Assembly (NCBI GenBank): GCA_964647585.1
Contig: CAZYGG010000002.1
Coordinates: 118,035 to 182,034, forward strand
Direction: 5' to 3'
From: CAJINA01 sp964647585
GTDB lineage: Bacteria > Desulfobacterota > Desulfobacteria > Desulfobacterales > CAJINA01
DNA length: 64,000 nt
The notes beneath the pieces are model-generated. The model was not told where the DNA came from. It ran no database searches and saw nothing but the letters and a program-made list of their open reading frames with translations. The position numbers and the translations under genes were made by a program. Numbering within the stretch: the stretch's first letter is position 1; the number at the start of each line of letters is the position of its first letter. Of this stretch, positions 43,721-51,209 are shown one piece after another.

Positions 43721-44626
43721 ATGAAAACAGAAGATGATTCTCATCAATCGACCCAAAAAATGTTGGAACTGATCGAAGACATTGATGCGATGGCTTCGTT
43801 TGCCAGTAAAACAGGGAAATCCATTCCAGACGACATTGCGGTTTTGTTAGCAGATTTAAACATAAGAAAAGACCGTGGAGAGTTCGCTTTAGATAAGGAA
43901 ATGAGCATCGATAAATTTTCTAAATCCTACGTCTCCGCTATCAAGGTTCACAACCAGCTTGCCAAAAAAGTATCTCCTGCAACGCCTGAATCAATAAAAG
44001 CTACAGAACGTATTGGAAACAGTTTTCGTATAAAAAATTCAGCAACGAATATATTAGTTTATTGCACGTTAGTCTGTTTAGCTTTTTTCGTCGCTACAGC
44101 ACTGCCTATAAAGATATCTCAAAACTTGAGTGAAATCATTCGAAGTTTAAATTTGCTCTTTGGTGCAGGATTAGGTGCTGGTTTTTACTCTTTATCCACT
44201 TCTAGGCAATACATAAGGGATCGTACCTATAAACCGAGTTACAACCAGATCTACTACGTTAGATTTGTGCTTGGACTTGCTGCTGGTACCATCTTAGGTC
44301 ACTTTGGTACCAATATGACTACCGGCCCCTTGGCTCAGCAATTAGGCCCAAGCGTACTTGCAATCATAGGTGGCTATTCCGCAGATGCTGTTGCTCAGAT
44401 TCTACAAAGACTTGCTGAAACATTGGTTACCGTTGTGCGGGGTAGCAACCAACATGAATTAGAAAGCCGGGAACGTGAGATTCGTGCTGATGCCTCTGAA
44501 TCAATGGTGCGAGAAAAAAGCCAGATAGCTCATAAACTACAAAAAATTTCACTTTCTGTAAAAGATAAGAATGTGTTTGAGACCCGCACGGACATTGATA
44601 AACTTATTGATGAACTTTTAAGTTAG
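43721..44626 (+). CDS. Unrecognised membrane protein with helical cytoplasmic ends (island gene 1)
   Basis: A 301-residue protein I do not recognise. Residues 1-105 are soluble, polar and helical. A hydrophobic core follows with four segments at about 108-130, 140-158, 176-195 and 207-225 (FGAGLGAGFYSLSTSRQYI, YYVRFVLGLAAGTILGHFG, LGPSVLAIIGGYSADAVAQI). It ends in a charged coiled coil of about 65 residues (LESREREIRADAS, KSQIAHKLQKI). The 'FVLGLxxGxxLGxxx...LxxxxGYSxD/E' core resembles a membrane module present in various bacterial accessory proteins, but I know no function for it. AAGGAGG precedes the ATG. The gene is much A+T richer than its chromosomal neighbours and pairs with the gene at 44696 (70-base gap, same strand). 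Confidence 0.75.
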   Translation: MKTEDDSHQSTQKMLELIEDIDAMASFASKTGKSIPDDIAVLLADLNIRKDRGEFALDKEMSIDKFSKSYVSAIKVHNQLAKKVSPATPESIKATERIGNSFRIKNSATNILVYCTLVCLAFFVATALPIKISQNLSEIIRSLNLLFGAGLGAGFYSLSTSRQYIRDRTYKPSYNQIYYVRFVLGLAAGTILGHFGTNMTTGPLAQQLGPSVLAIIGGYSADAVAQILQRLAETLVTVVRGSNQHELESREREIRADASESMVREKSQIAHKLQKISLSVKDKNVFETRTDIDKLIDELLS

Positions 44627-44695
44627 AAAAACTCAACACCAATCGTTAAAGTAGAAATGCTCTATCAAGTTGAATAATCATATTGGAGGTGCGTC

Positions 44696-45742
44696 ATGAA
44701 ACCCTGTACTTCCTGCCAAGCATTAATACATGACGATGCAACTAAATGTAAGCATTGTTTATCTTACCAAGATTCTGGGTTTGAAAGTAAACCTAATTAC
44801 GATGTCGCGAGTTTGGTCATCAGATATATTGGGGTTGCCGCTATATCATTCACATTAGTATCTGGTTTGCTCGGTTACTTAGGCTTTAGTACTATTAATG
44901 ATATTGTGCAGCGTACTGACAAAATTCAGCATGATACTAAGGATATCATACGCCACCATAAACAAACATTGGTCGATCTACAAAATGAATCAAAGAGAAC
45001 AATTTTAATGCAAAATAGTTTGTTGGTTACTCAATCCAATGATAGATACCAAGGCCTGCTAAATAAGATAGTTATAGATGAATTGGAAAAGCACCCAGGT
45101 GTATTGTATGAAATTGATAATATCGCAGAAACATTGAGAAAGGATCGCCCCTTATCTAAAAGAGACAAAATAATTTCTGAACGTATTGTCATTCTGACTG
45201 ATGCACTACATTCATACCAAGAAGAAGAGTATGATATCGCGATAGAAATGTTGAATAAGGTTAGCAACAAGGCATTATTTAAACATCGCCTTTTAACATG
45301 TTGTTATAACAAGCTCCATATTTATCAAAAGGAGAGAGACAGCCAGAAAGCTAGCTTTTATCTTAAAAAAGCAATCGAGCATTGTAACTCTTACGAAGAT
45401 CTAGCCAATTATATAAATATTAAAACTACCATAGCAAAAATGAATAAGGCCATTTTGCTTGTAAAGAGAAATCAGACCGGGGACTTGGACGCAGCCATCT
45501 ATTTATTCAACGCAGCGATAATAGAAATGCCAGAAAAAGCTGAAATTTATTTTAATCTAGCAATTGTATATGATCTGAATAAAGAAAAAAAGAAAGCAAT
45601 TGCATCATTAGAAAAGGCGAAGGAGAGAGGGTTTTTTCGCACTGAGGAGGCTAAGGAGCGGCTTAAAAATGCCTTCCGCGAATACTTTGAGAGTAAGGAC
45701 AAGGATGTTAGAGAGGCTATGCAAAACCTTTTGAAAAGCTAA
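44696..45742 (+). CDS. Zinc-ribbon, membrane-anchored, TPR protein (island gene 2)
   Basis: A 348-residue protein. A zinc ribbon comes first (CTSC...CKHC, cysteines at about 4, 7, 19 and 22), then one membrane helix at about 45-68, and a coiled coil (about 72-110, heptads through IVQRTDKIQHDTKDIIRHHK). A long helical solenoid follows with recognisable TPR units near the end (LDAAIYLFNAAIIEMP, KAEIYFNLAIVYDLN, KKAIASLEKAKERGFF). TPRs usually hold other proteins, and a membrane-tethered scaffold or sensor is the best reading. TTGGAGGTG precedes the ATG. It lies behind island gene 1 in the same orientation and base composition, so I treat the pair as one cassette. Confidence 0.78.
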   Translation: MKPCTSCQALIHDDATKCKHCLSYQDSGFESKPNYDVASLVIRYIGVAAISFTLVSGLLGYLGFSTINDIVQRTDKIQHDTKDIIRHHKQTLVDLQNESKRTILMQNSLLVTQSNDRYQGLLNKIVIDELEKHPGVLYEIDNIAETLRKDRPLSKRDKIISERIVILTDALHSYQEEEYDIAIEMLNKVSNKALFKHRLLTCCYNKLHIYQKERDSQKASFYLKKAIEHCNSYEDLANYINIKTTIAKMNKAILLVKRNQTGDLDAAIYLFNAAIIEMPEKAEIYFNLAIVYDLNKEKKKAIASLEKAKERGFFRTEEAKERLKNAFREYFESKDKDVREAMQNLLKS

Positions 45743-45761
45743 TTAAGTCCAGCTTAGTAAC

Positions 45762-45780
45762 CCTGGTCCTCAGGACCAGG
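45762..45780 (+). terminator. Short perfect hairpin after island gene 2
   Basis: CCTGGTCCT and AGGACCAGG with a single-base loop (a tighter stem in practice). No T-run follows, so an intrinsic terminator is possible but not typical; it could also be a protein-binding palindrome or a junction of the island. Confidence 0.35.
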
Positions 45781-45852
45781 TCACAGTTCAGTTGATACTT
45801 TTTAGGGCGATATTTCCAATGTTAACTTATTTTCTTAAGAACGCCTCCTATA

Positions 45853-46065
45853 TTGCTCTGGGCCGTTATCCCGCCTGCCGGGAATACCGCCCGGAAGGAT
45901 TACAGGTTTTACGAAACGGTTTGCCGCAACCGAGGCTGGCAGATGGAACTTTTCGAAGACCGCCAGGCAGCGATCGAACGGCTGTTGAGCGAACCCGGTA
46001 AGGACACGCTGGACGCTGGCGAAAATCGATGCCGCTTGCAGGTCAGGTATCGTCAGGACCGGTAA
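45853..46065 (+). pseudogene. Decayed gene end at the right side of the island
   Basis: A 70-codon frame without its own start region. Its middle (YRFYETVCRNRGWQMELFED, then RQAAIERLL) looks like the C-terminal end of a small alpha/beta protein, in the manner of STAS or SpoIIAA-like domains, and the rest is unstructured. G+C is back to chromosomal level. I take it as the remains of the chromosomal gene next to which the accessory segment was inserted. From 46066 to the SGNH gene nothing is seen. Confidence 0.35.
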
Positions 46066-46207
46066 GCCTCTCTCCACATAATCGCCTTTTATACCAACTT
46101 CTCCCTTTTTGATTGACATTCCCGGCAGATAGAGGTCATCTCAATAGGTAGTGTCAATAATCTCTCAATACCAGCCCTGCGTTGCGAAACCACTGCAGGA
46201 ACGAGAT

Positions 46208-47056
46208 ATGTTGAAAAAGTTAGCCATTTTTACAGGGATATTGATTCTGGTTCTGGTCGGGACCGTATTCTATCTTAACAATGCCGCCACCCGGCTTCCG
46301 GAGAACCGGCCGGAAGCCTTTACCCGCAAAGCAATCGATCCCAAACAGACCGTTGTGGTCTGTATCGGTGACAGCCTGACCCACGGGCGGGTGAGTCACA
46401 ATTACGTGGATGAACTGGACGGACGGTTTTCGGATGATTACCTTTTCGTTAATGCGGGAATCAACAGCGAACTGGCGTACAATGTGCTCCAACGAATCGA
46501 TGACGTTATCGCGCTCAAGCCTGACTATATTACCATCCTGATTGGGAGCAACGATGCCCTGGGGACCCTTGGCGCACAGAGCGCGCAAAGGTATATCAAA
46601 AAGTGGAACCTGCCGCAGGCTCCCGACAGGCAGTGGTTCCGGAAAAACCTGACACAGGTCGTCACGCGGTTGCAGGAGGAGACCCGTGCTAAGATTGCAC
46701 TGCTTTCACTGCCGCCGATAACTGAAAATGTTGAGCACTCCGGGTATGTGCAGGCGCGGGCCTATTCGGCGATCATCCGAGAGATTGCGCAGGCGCGGCA
46801 GCTGGCCTACCTGCCGCTGAATGAAATCCTGACCTTCGCGCTGGAGGGGGAAACCCGGGAAAGCGCACTGGTTTTTAGGGGAGCTGAAAGAACCCTGCTT
46901 TACAAAGCGATTGTGTCCCATTACCTGCTGGGCCAGAGTTGGGATAGCATCGCGGCAGAAAACAACTTTCTCTTTCTGACTGATTTTATCCACTTGAACG
47001 CTAAGGGGGGCGGCATCGCAGCGGACTTGATAGGTGCGTTCATCCGACATAGTTAG
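46208..47056 (+). CDS. SGNH/GDSL-family hydrolase, membrane-anchored
   Basis: A 282-residue esterase-type enzyme behind an N-terminal signal anchor (about residues 5-22). Block I is VCIGDSLTHG (nucleophile Ser), block II GIN in FVNAGINSELAY, block III GSNDALG and block V DFIHLNAKG (Asp and His of the triad). It therefore acts in the periplasm or on the membrane surface on an ester or acyl substrate, as in lysophospholipase/arylesterase TesA-like proteins. The start is the ATG behind CAGGAACGAG; the frame is open 19 codons upstream. It stands between the island remnants and repeat R1 copy D. Confidence 0.88.
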   Translation: MLKKLAIFTGILILVLVGTVFYLNNAATRLPENRPEAFTRKAIDPKQTVVVCIGDSLTHGRVSHNYVDELDGRFSDDYLFVNAGINSELAYNVLQRIDDVIALKPDYITILIGSNDALGTLGAQSAQRYIKKWNLPQAPDRQWFRKNLTQVVTRLQEETRAKIALLSLPPITENVEHSGYVQARAYSAIIREIAQARQLAYLPLNEILTFALEGETRESALVFRGAERTLLYKAIVSHYLLGQSWDSIAAENNFLFLTDFIHLNAKGGGIAADLIGAFIRHS

Positions 47057-47205
47057 AAGCCATCTCAAAAAAGTCTTTTAGCCCAATCTCGGCGTTGGGC
47101 GCTCGGTTCAAATCCTCGAAATACTTACCAGTATTCCTCCGGTTGGAAACTCGTGGCCGCCTTGATCTTGAGCCAAAATCCATTCTTGAGATAGCTTCAG
47201 AGGGG
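47055..47205. repeat. Repeat R1, copy D (+ orientation)
   Basis: The ends are AAGCCATCTCAAAAAAGTC and TTCTTGAGATAGCTTC. The core is AGCCCAATCTCGGCGTTGGG, CAAATCCTCGAAATACTTAC, AGTATTCCTCCGGTTGG, GGCCGCCTTGATCTTGAGCC and AAAATCC. It is the clearest copy for aligning the family; the AATACTTAC/AGTATT part forms an inner hairpin. Confidence 0.82.
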
Positions 47206-47215
47206 CATTAAAAAC

Positions 47216-48673
47216 ATGACAACCGCAACAGATCCTGAAAAAACAGAAGGCGAGGAATATTCCTTAAGCGAGGAAAATGAGCTTGACCGGGTTTTCAATT
47301 TGCAGCGCGCGGCTTACGACCGAAACCGCATGCCATTGGCCGAAGAACGGATCGGGTATTTGAAAAAGCTTGAAAGGGTCCTGATCGATTACCAGGACCA
47401 CATCGCCATGGCAATTAACGCAGATTTCGGCGGTCGGTCCGCGGATGAAACCCGCCTGGCGGAGATCTTTCCCAGCGTTGAAGGCATCCGGTATGCAGCC
47501 AAGCGGGTAAAAAAATGGATGAAACCCTCCCGCCGCCATGTGGGGCTCCTGTTTCACCCGGCCCGGGCCCGGGTTCTCTACCAGCCCCTGGGCGTGGTGG
47601 GCATTATCACGCCCTGGAATTATCCGGTCTATCTTTCCATCGGCCCGCTGACCAGCGCACTGGCTGCCGGCAACCGGGCTGTGATCAAGATGAGCAAGTT
47701 TACCCCGCGGACCGCCGAAACCCTGAAGGTCATACTCGCCAAAACCTTTGACGAAGATCATGTGACGGTGCTGGCCGGCGCTACGGGCCTGGGGTCGGAC
47801 TTTTCCAAAAAGCCCTGGGACCACCTGTTTTTCACCGGGTCTACCCAGGTGGGGCACCACGTGATGCGGGCGGCGGCCGAAAACCTGACTCCGGTGACCC
47901 TGGAACTCGGGGGCAAATCGCCGGCCATCATCAGTGCGGAGGTCCCCATGGCGGATGCTGCCGAGCGTATCGCTTTCGGGAAGGTATTCAACGCCGGCCA
48001 GACCTGTATTGCGCCGGATTATGTCCTGTGCCCGGAGAAGCGTATGGATGAATTCGAAGCGGCGTTTACCAGGGCGGTGAGTCGTATGTACCCGACCATG
48101 CAGCAAAATACCCAATACACCAGTGTCATTAACGCCGGAGAACATGCGCGTCTGGCAGCCCTTATCCAGGATGCCGAAAAAAAAGGCGCCCGGATTGTAA
48201 GGGTGAACCCGGCTGGTGAAAATTTTGAGTCGACCCGTAAAATGCCCGTGCATCTCCTGATGAACGTAACCGACGATATGGCAGTGATGAATGCAGAAAT
48301 ATTCGGGCCGCTCCTGCCGGTTGTCCCCTGTGACACGCTTCACGCCGCCGAGGCCTATGTCAACCAGCGACCCCGGCCGCTGGCCCTCTATTATTTTGAT
48401 TACGACCTGAAAAAAGCCGACCATATCCTCACCCACACCCATTCGGGCGGGGCGGTGATCAACGATACCCTGGTCCACGTGGCCCAGGACGACCTGCCTT
48501 TTGGCGGGATTGGTCCTTCAGGCATGGGTATGTATCATAGCCATGAAGGCTTTTTAGCGCTTTCCAAAGCCAAGGGTGTTCTGTTCAAACCCCGTTTCAA
48601 CAGCGGAAAATACGTCTACCCGCCTTATGGCCGGTTTTTCCACGGCCTGATCTACAGGTTATTTTTACGCTGA
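47216..48673 (+). CDS. Aldehyde dehydrogenase, coniferyl-aldehyde type
   Basis: A 485-residue NAD(P)-dependent aldehyde dehydrogenase of the CalB (coniferyl aldehyde) branch. The conserved Asn is in GIITPWNYPVYLS, NAD-site FFTGSTQVGHHV, Glu in LELGGKSPAII, and the catalytic Cys 264 in FNAGQTCIAPDY. The C-terminal FGGIGPSGMGMYHSHEGF is the family motif. It oxidises aromatic or long-chain aldehydes to acids; the exact substrate is open. The C-terminus has a short hydrophobic tail (FHGLIYRLFLR) that may bring it to the membrane. It begins directly behind repeat R1 copy D, whose right end reaches the ribosome-binding region. Confidence 0.92.
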   Translation: MTTATDPEKTEGEEYSLSEENELDRVFNLQRAAYDRNRMPLAEERIGYLKKLERVLIDYQDHIAMAINADFGGRSADETRLAEIFPSVEGIRYAAKRVKKWMKPSRRHVGLLFHPARARVLYQPLGVVGIITPWNYPVYLSIGPLTSALAAGNRAVIKMSKFTPRTAETLKVILAKTFDEDHVTVLAGATGLGSDFSKKPWDHLFFTGSTQVGHHVMRAAAENLTPVTLELGGKSPAIISAEVPMADAAERIAFGKVFNAGQTCIAPDYVLCPEKRMDEFEAAFTRAVSRMYPTMQQNTQYTSVINAGEHARLAALIQDAEKKGARIVRVNPAGENFESTRKMPVHLLMNVTDDMAVMNAEIFGPLLPVVPCDTLHAAEAYVNQRPRPLALYYFDYDLKKADHILTHTHSGGAVINDTLVHVAQDDLPFGGIGPSGMGMYHSHEGFLALSKAKGVLFKPRFNSGKYVYPPYGRFFHGLIYRLFLR

Positions 48674-48748
48674 ATTCGATGAAACCGGAATGAATGGCAA
48701 TCCCATTTAAAATTGCAGTTTGAAAGTGCGGGGATTACCTGTAATACC

Positions 48749-48777
48749 TTGATTATTCCAACCAAAGTCGTTATGGT
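48749..48777 (+). promoter_or_regulatory. Candidate sigma-70 promoter of the 48807 gene
   Basis: TTGATT and TATGGT with a 17-base spacer, about 30 bases before the next start codon. Confidence 0.4.
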
Positions 48778-48806
48778 ACCGGGAATTTAGGCACCGGATT
48801 CAATTC

Positions 48807-49154
48807 ATGAAACTCAATCTGGACAAATACCCATACGCGGTAACCGCGGTCGTATTCCTGGTTGTATTGCTCGTCGGGAATGTGTGGTTAGGCTGGGGCC
48901 AACTCGCCCTGGCCTATTTCGGGCTGCTCTTCTGCATTGTCATTATCGGCATACGATTGGATGAGATCGTCAGGCAGATCCGTGACCTGGGAGCTGTGCA
49001 GACAACGTTGCTGAAAGAATCCGGCAACCCGGGGGCCTTTACACCGGCTGTTTCGGAAATTCGTCAGCTGAACAAGGAGTTGGCCGAGATCAAGACGCAG
49101 CTGACCCGGATTAATGCAGCCCTGGAGAGAACCTCGCAATCTTCTGATAAATAG
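48807..49154 (+). CDS. Small membrane protein with coiled-coil tail
   Basis: A 115-residue protein. Two closely packed membrane helices at about 10-26 and 30-50 (VTAVVFLVVLLVGNVWLGW, LALAYFGLLFCIVIIGIRL) are followed by a cytoplasmic coiled coil to the end (DEIVRQIRDLGAVQTTLLK, EIRQLNKELAEIKTQLTRI). I do not recognise a family. The shape is that of a small membrane scaffold or regulator. It lies 30 bases before the histidinol phosphatase gene and could be in the same transcript. Confidence 0.7.
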   Translation: MKLNLDKYPYAVTAVVFLVVLLVGNVWLGWGQLALAYFGLLFCIVIIGIRLDEIVRQIRDLGAVQTTLLKESGNPGAFTPAVSEIRQLNKELAEIKTQLTRINAALERTSQSSDK

Positions 49155-49184
49155 TCTGCGTATTGACAACCTGCAAAAGTTAAA

Positions 49185-50036
49185 ATGAAACAGATACCCC
49201 CCAATCCAGGCTATGTGTCGGTCCACGGTGGTCACAGCGGCGAATTTTGCTGCCATGCCCTTGATTCTCTTGAAAATATTGTCAACGCCTATATTCAGAA
49301 AGGTTTTATCTGGGTTGGCCTTACCGAGCACATGCCACCGGTCACGGATGCCTTTATGTATCCCGACGAACGGGCTGCCGGTTGGGATGCCGGCCGTCTC
49401 TATGACCGGTTTGCAGGCTACGTAGACACGGCCCGGGAGCTCAAGGCGCGTTATGCCGGGGATCTGGATATCTATGTGGGGTTTGAAACAGAGCTTACGA
49501 GCCGGGCATTGCCTTTCACCCGGCAGCTCATTGAAAGATTCAAGCCGGATTATATTGTGGGTTCCCTGCACCATGTGGATGATATCAGTTTTGATTTCTC
49601 CTTGGAGGATTACCTGTGCGCGGTGGATACGCTGGGGGGCTATGACAACCTCTACCGGCGGTATTTTGACCAGCAGTATGAATTGATAGATACGTTGAGC
49701 CCGGCGGTGGTCGGCCATTTTGATCTTATCCGGATTTATGATGAGCACTATAAAGCCAGGCTTGCAAACCCTGAAATCGCCCTCAGGATTGACCGCAACT
49801 TGAAACTGATTGCCGACCGGGGACTGATTCTGGATTTCAACCTGGCAGCGCTTTCCAAGGGCATGGATGAACCGTATATTTCAGCCGGAATCCTGAAGAA
49901 AGCACGGGATATGGGTATTGCGGTGGTCCCGGGAGATGACAGTCACTCGGTGGATACCGTCGGGCGCCACATGGAAAAGGGCATCGCACTATTAAAAGGG
50001 ATGGGCTTCAGTACGGTCTGGAAACGGCCGGCCTGA
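49185..50036 (+). CDS. PHP-family histidinol phosphatase
   Basis: A 283-residue metal-dependent phosphatase of the PHP superfamily (HisK/HisJ type). It converts L-histidinol phosphate to histidinol. The metal ligands appear in order: VHGGHSGEFC (first two His), LTEHMPP (His), GFETEL (Glu), GSLHHVDD (His), GHFDLIR (His) and PGDDSHSVDTVG (Asp and His). The RFxPDYIVGSLHH stretch is a HisK hallmark. No other histidine genes are nearby. GCAAAAGTTAAA rather than a strong ribosome-binding site precedes the ATG. Confidence 0.9.
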   Translation: MKQIPPNPGYVSVHGGHSGEFCCHALDSLENIVNAYIQKGFIWVGLTEHMPPVTDAFMYPDERAAGWDAGRLYDRFAGYVDTARELKARYAGDLDIYVGFETELTSRALPFTRQLIERFKPDYIVGSLHHVDDISFDFSLEDYLCAVDTLGGYDNLYRRYFDQQYELIDTLSPAVVGHFDLIRIYDEHYKARLANPEIALRIDRNLKLIADRGLILDFNLAALSKGMDEPYISAGILKKARDMGIAVVPGDDSHSVDTVGRHMEKGIALLKGMGFSTVWKRPA

Positions 50037-50084
50037 AATCGAGACCTTTGCCCCCCTTCTGGCCCCATTAGCGCTAAAGGTTGC

Positions 50085-50215
50085 GCCGTCCGGCTTGAAA
50101 GCCGACACTGCGAGCCGGCGGTTGGGCTTAAATTTAAATCTTCGAAATACTCAAAGTATTCCTCAGGTTAAAATTTTCGCCCGCCTTGAACTGAAGCAAA
50201 ACCGGGCATTTTTCA
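50085..50215. repeat. Repeat R1, copy E (+ orientation, divergent)
   Basis: The core is GGCGGTTGGGCTTAAATTTA, AATCTTCGAAATACTCAAAG, TATTCCTCAGGTTAAAATTT, CGCCCGCCTTGAACTGAAGC and AAAACCGG, the R1 order again. The left part pairs CCGGCTTGAAAGCC with itself and departs from other copies. It fills the gap between the histidinol phosphatase and DUF2062 genes. No ORF is supported. Confidence 0.65.
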
Positions 50216-50298
50216 AAGTTCTCGGATCATGGAAAAAGTTAAAAACCCATGCATATTACGTTTAATCTGTTGCGTAAAAATGCTACATAAAAAAGGTT

Positions 50299-50898
50299 AT
50301 GGATAATCGGGCGACGCAGAAGATAGCAGACCGTAAACCCAACCGGCTGGTAGACACACTTAAAAAGACCTATGCCCGGTTTCTCAAAATCCGGGGTACT
50401 CCCCGGGAGATTGCGCTGGGATTGGCCCTGGGGTTGTTTGTGGCCATGTCGCCCACCATGGGATTTCAAATGGCCATCGCCATTCCCATTGCCGCCCTGT
50501 TCAAGTGGAATAAGCTTGCGGCCGCCATGGCTGTCTGGGTGACCAATCCGATTACCGCGCCGATTATCTACGCGCCGACTTACTTCATCGGTGCCAAGCT
50601 TCTGGGCATGCCTCTGGGACTGAATGCTGCGGATGCGGCCAGCGGGTCAACCATGCTGGCCTTCGCCGAAAAGGCGCCTAAAATATTCGGGGCCATGACC
50701 CTGGGCGGGGTTGTCCTCGGGTTGCCTCTGGCGGTTATCGGCTATTATGTTGCTTTTTTCGCGATTCAAAAATACCAGACGGAGATAAAAGCTAAAATTG
50801 TCGAAAAGAAAGACCAACTGATTGAAAAAACACGCAAACGCCGTGAGAAGAAAGCCAGGAAGAAAAAAAAGAAAAAAAAGAAGGCCCGGAAGCGATAA
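50299..50898 (+). CDS. DUF2062 membrane protein with lysine-rich tail
   Basis: A 199-residue inner-membrane protein of family DUF2062. The typical stretch reads RGTPREIALGLALGLFVAM then SPTMGFQMAIAIPIAALFKW and NKLAAAMAVWVTNPITAPI, followed by two further helices (about 120-160). It ends in an uninterrupted Lys/Arg-rich run of about 30 residues, unusual in length. DUF2062 proteins are thought to work at the inner membrane, some beside glycosyltransferases, but no role is established. It lies alone between two repeat elements. Confidence 0.87.
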   Translation: MDNRATQKIADRKPNRLVDTLKKTYARFLKIRGTPREIALGLALGLFVAMSPTMGFQMAIAIPIAALFKWNKLAAAMAVWVTNPITAPIIYAPTYFIGAKLLGMPLGLNAADAASGSTMLAFAEKAPKIFGAMTLGGVVLGLPLAVIGYYVAFFAIQKYQTEIKAKIVEKKDQLIEKTRKRREKKARKKKKKKKKARKR

Positions 50899-50980
50899 GC
50901 TGAATTGGTTTTTAGTTTTATGCCTTAAGTGTTAAGATCCAACCCAAACCCTGCGACTTTAAATCCTAAATCCTGACACT

Positions 50981-51145
50981 TATAGCGATTTCCAGAAATA
51001 TGTTCCGATTGCTCTATTTTGTCATTCTGAGGAGTGGAACGACGAAGAATCCCTCACATCGAAGTACGGCCTTAACGTGGAGGGGACTCTTCGCTCCGCT
51101 CAGAGTGACGAAATAACGGAGCGTACTTATGACAATCGGTATAAA
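50981..51145. repeat. Repeat R3, copy 2
   Basis: TATAGCGATTTCCAGAAATA begins it and TTATGACAATCGGTATA ends it; these ends are imperfect inverted repeats. The core is TTGTCATTCTGAGGAGTGG, GACGAAGAATCCCTC and GGACTCTTCGCTCCGCTCAG-AGTGAC. It is the same element as at 8564-8758, without the extra block seen there. Confidence 0.75.
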
Positions 51146-51209
51146 ATGGCTGGAACGGCCTTCTATAATCTCTAAAGTTTCATTTTTTCAATAAAGACCG
51201 CTATAAAAT

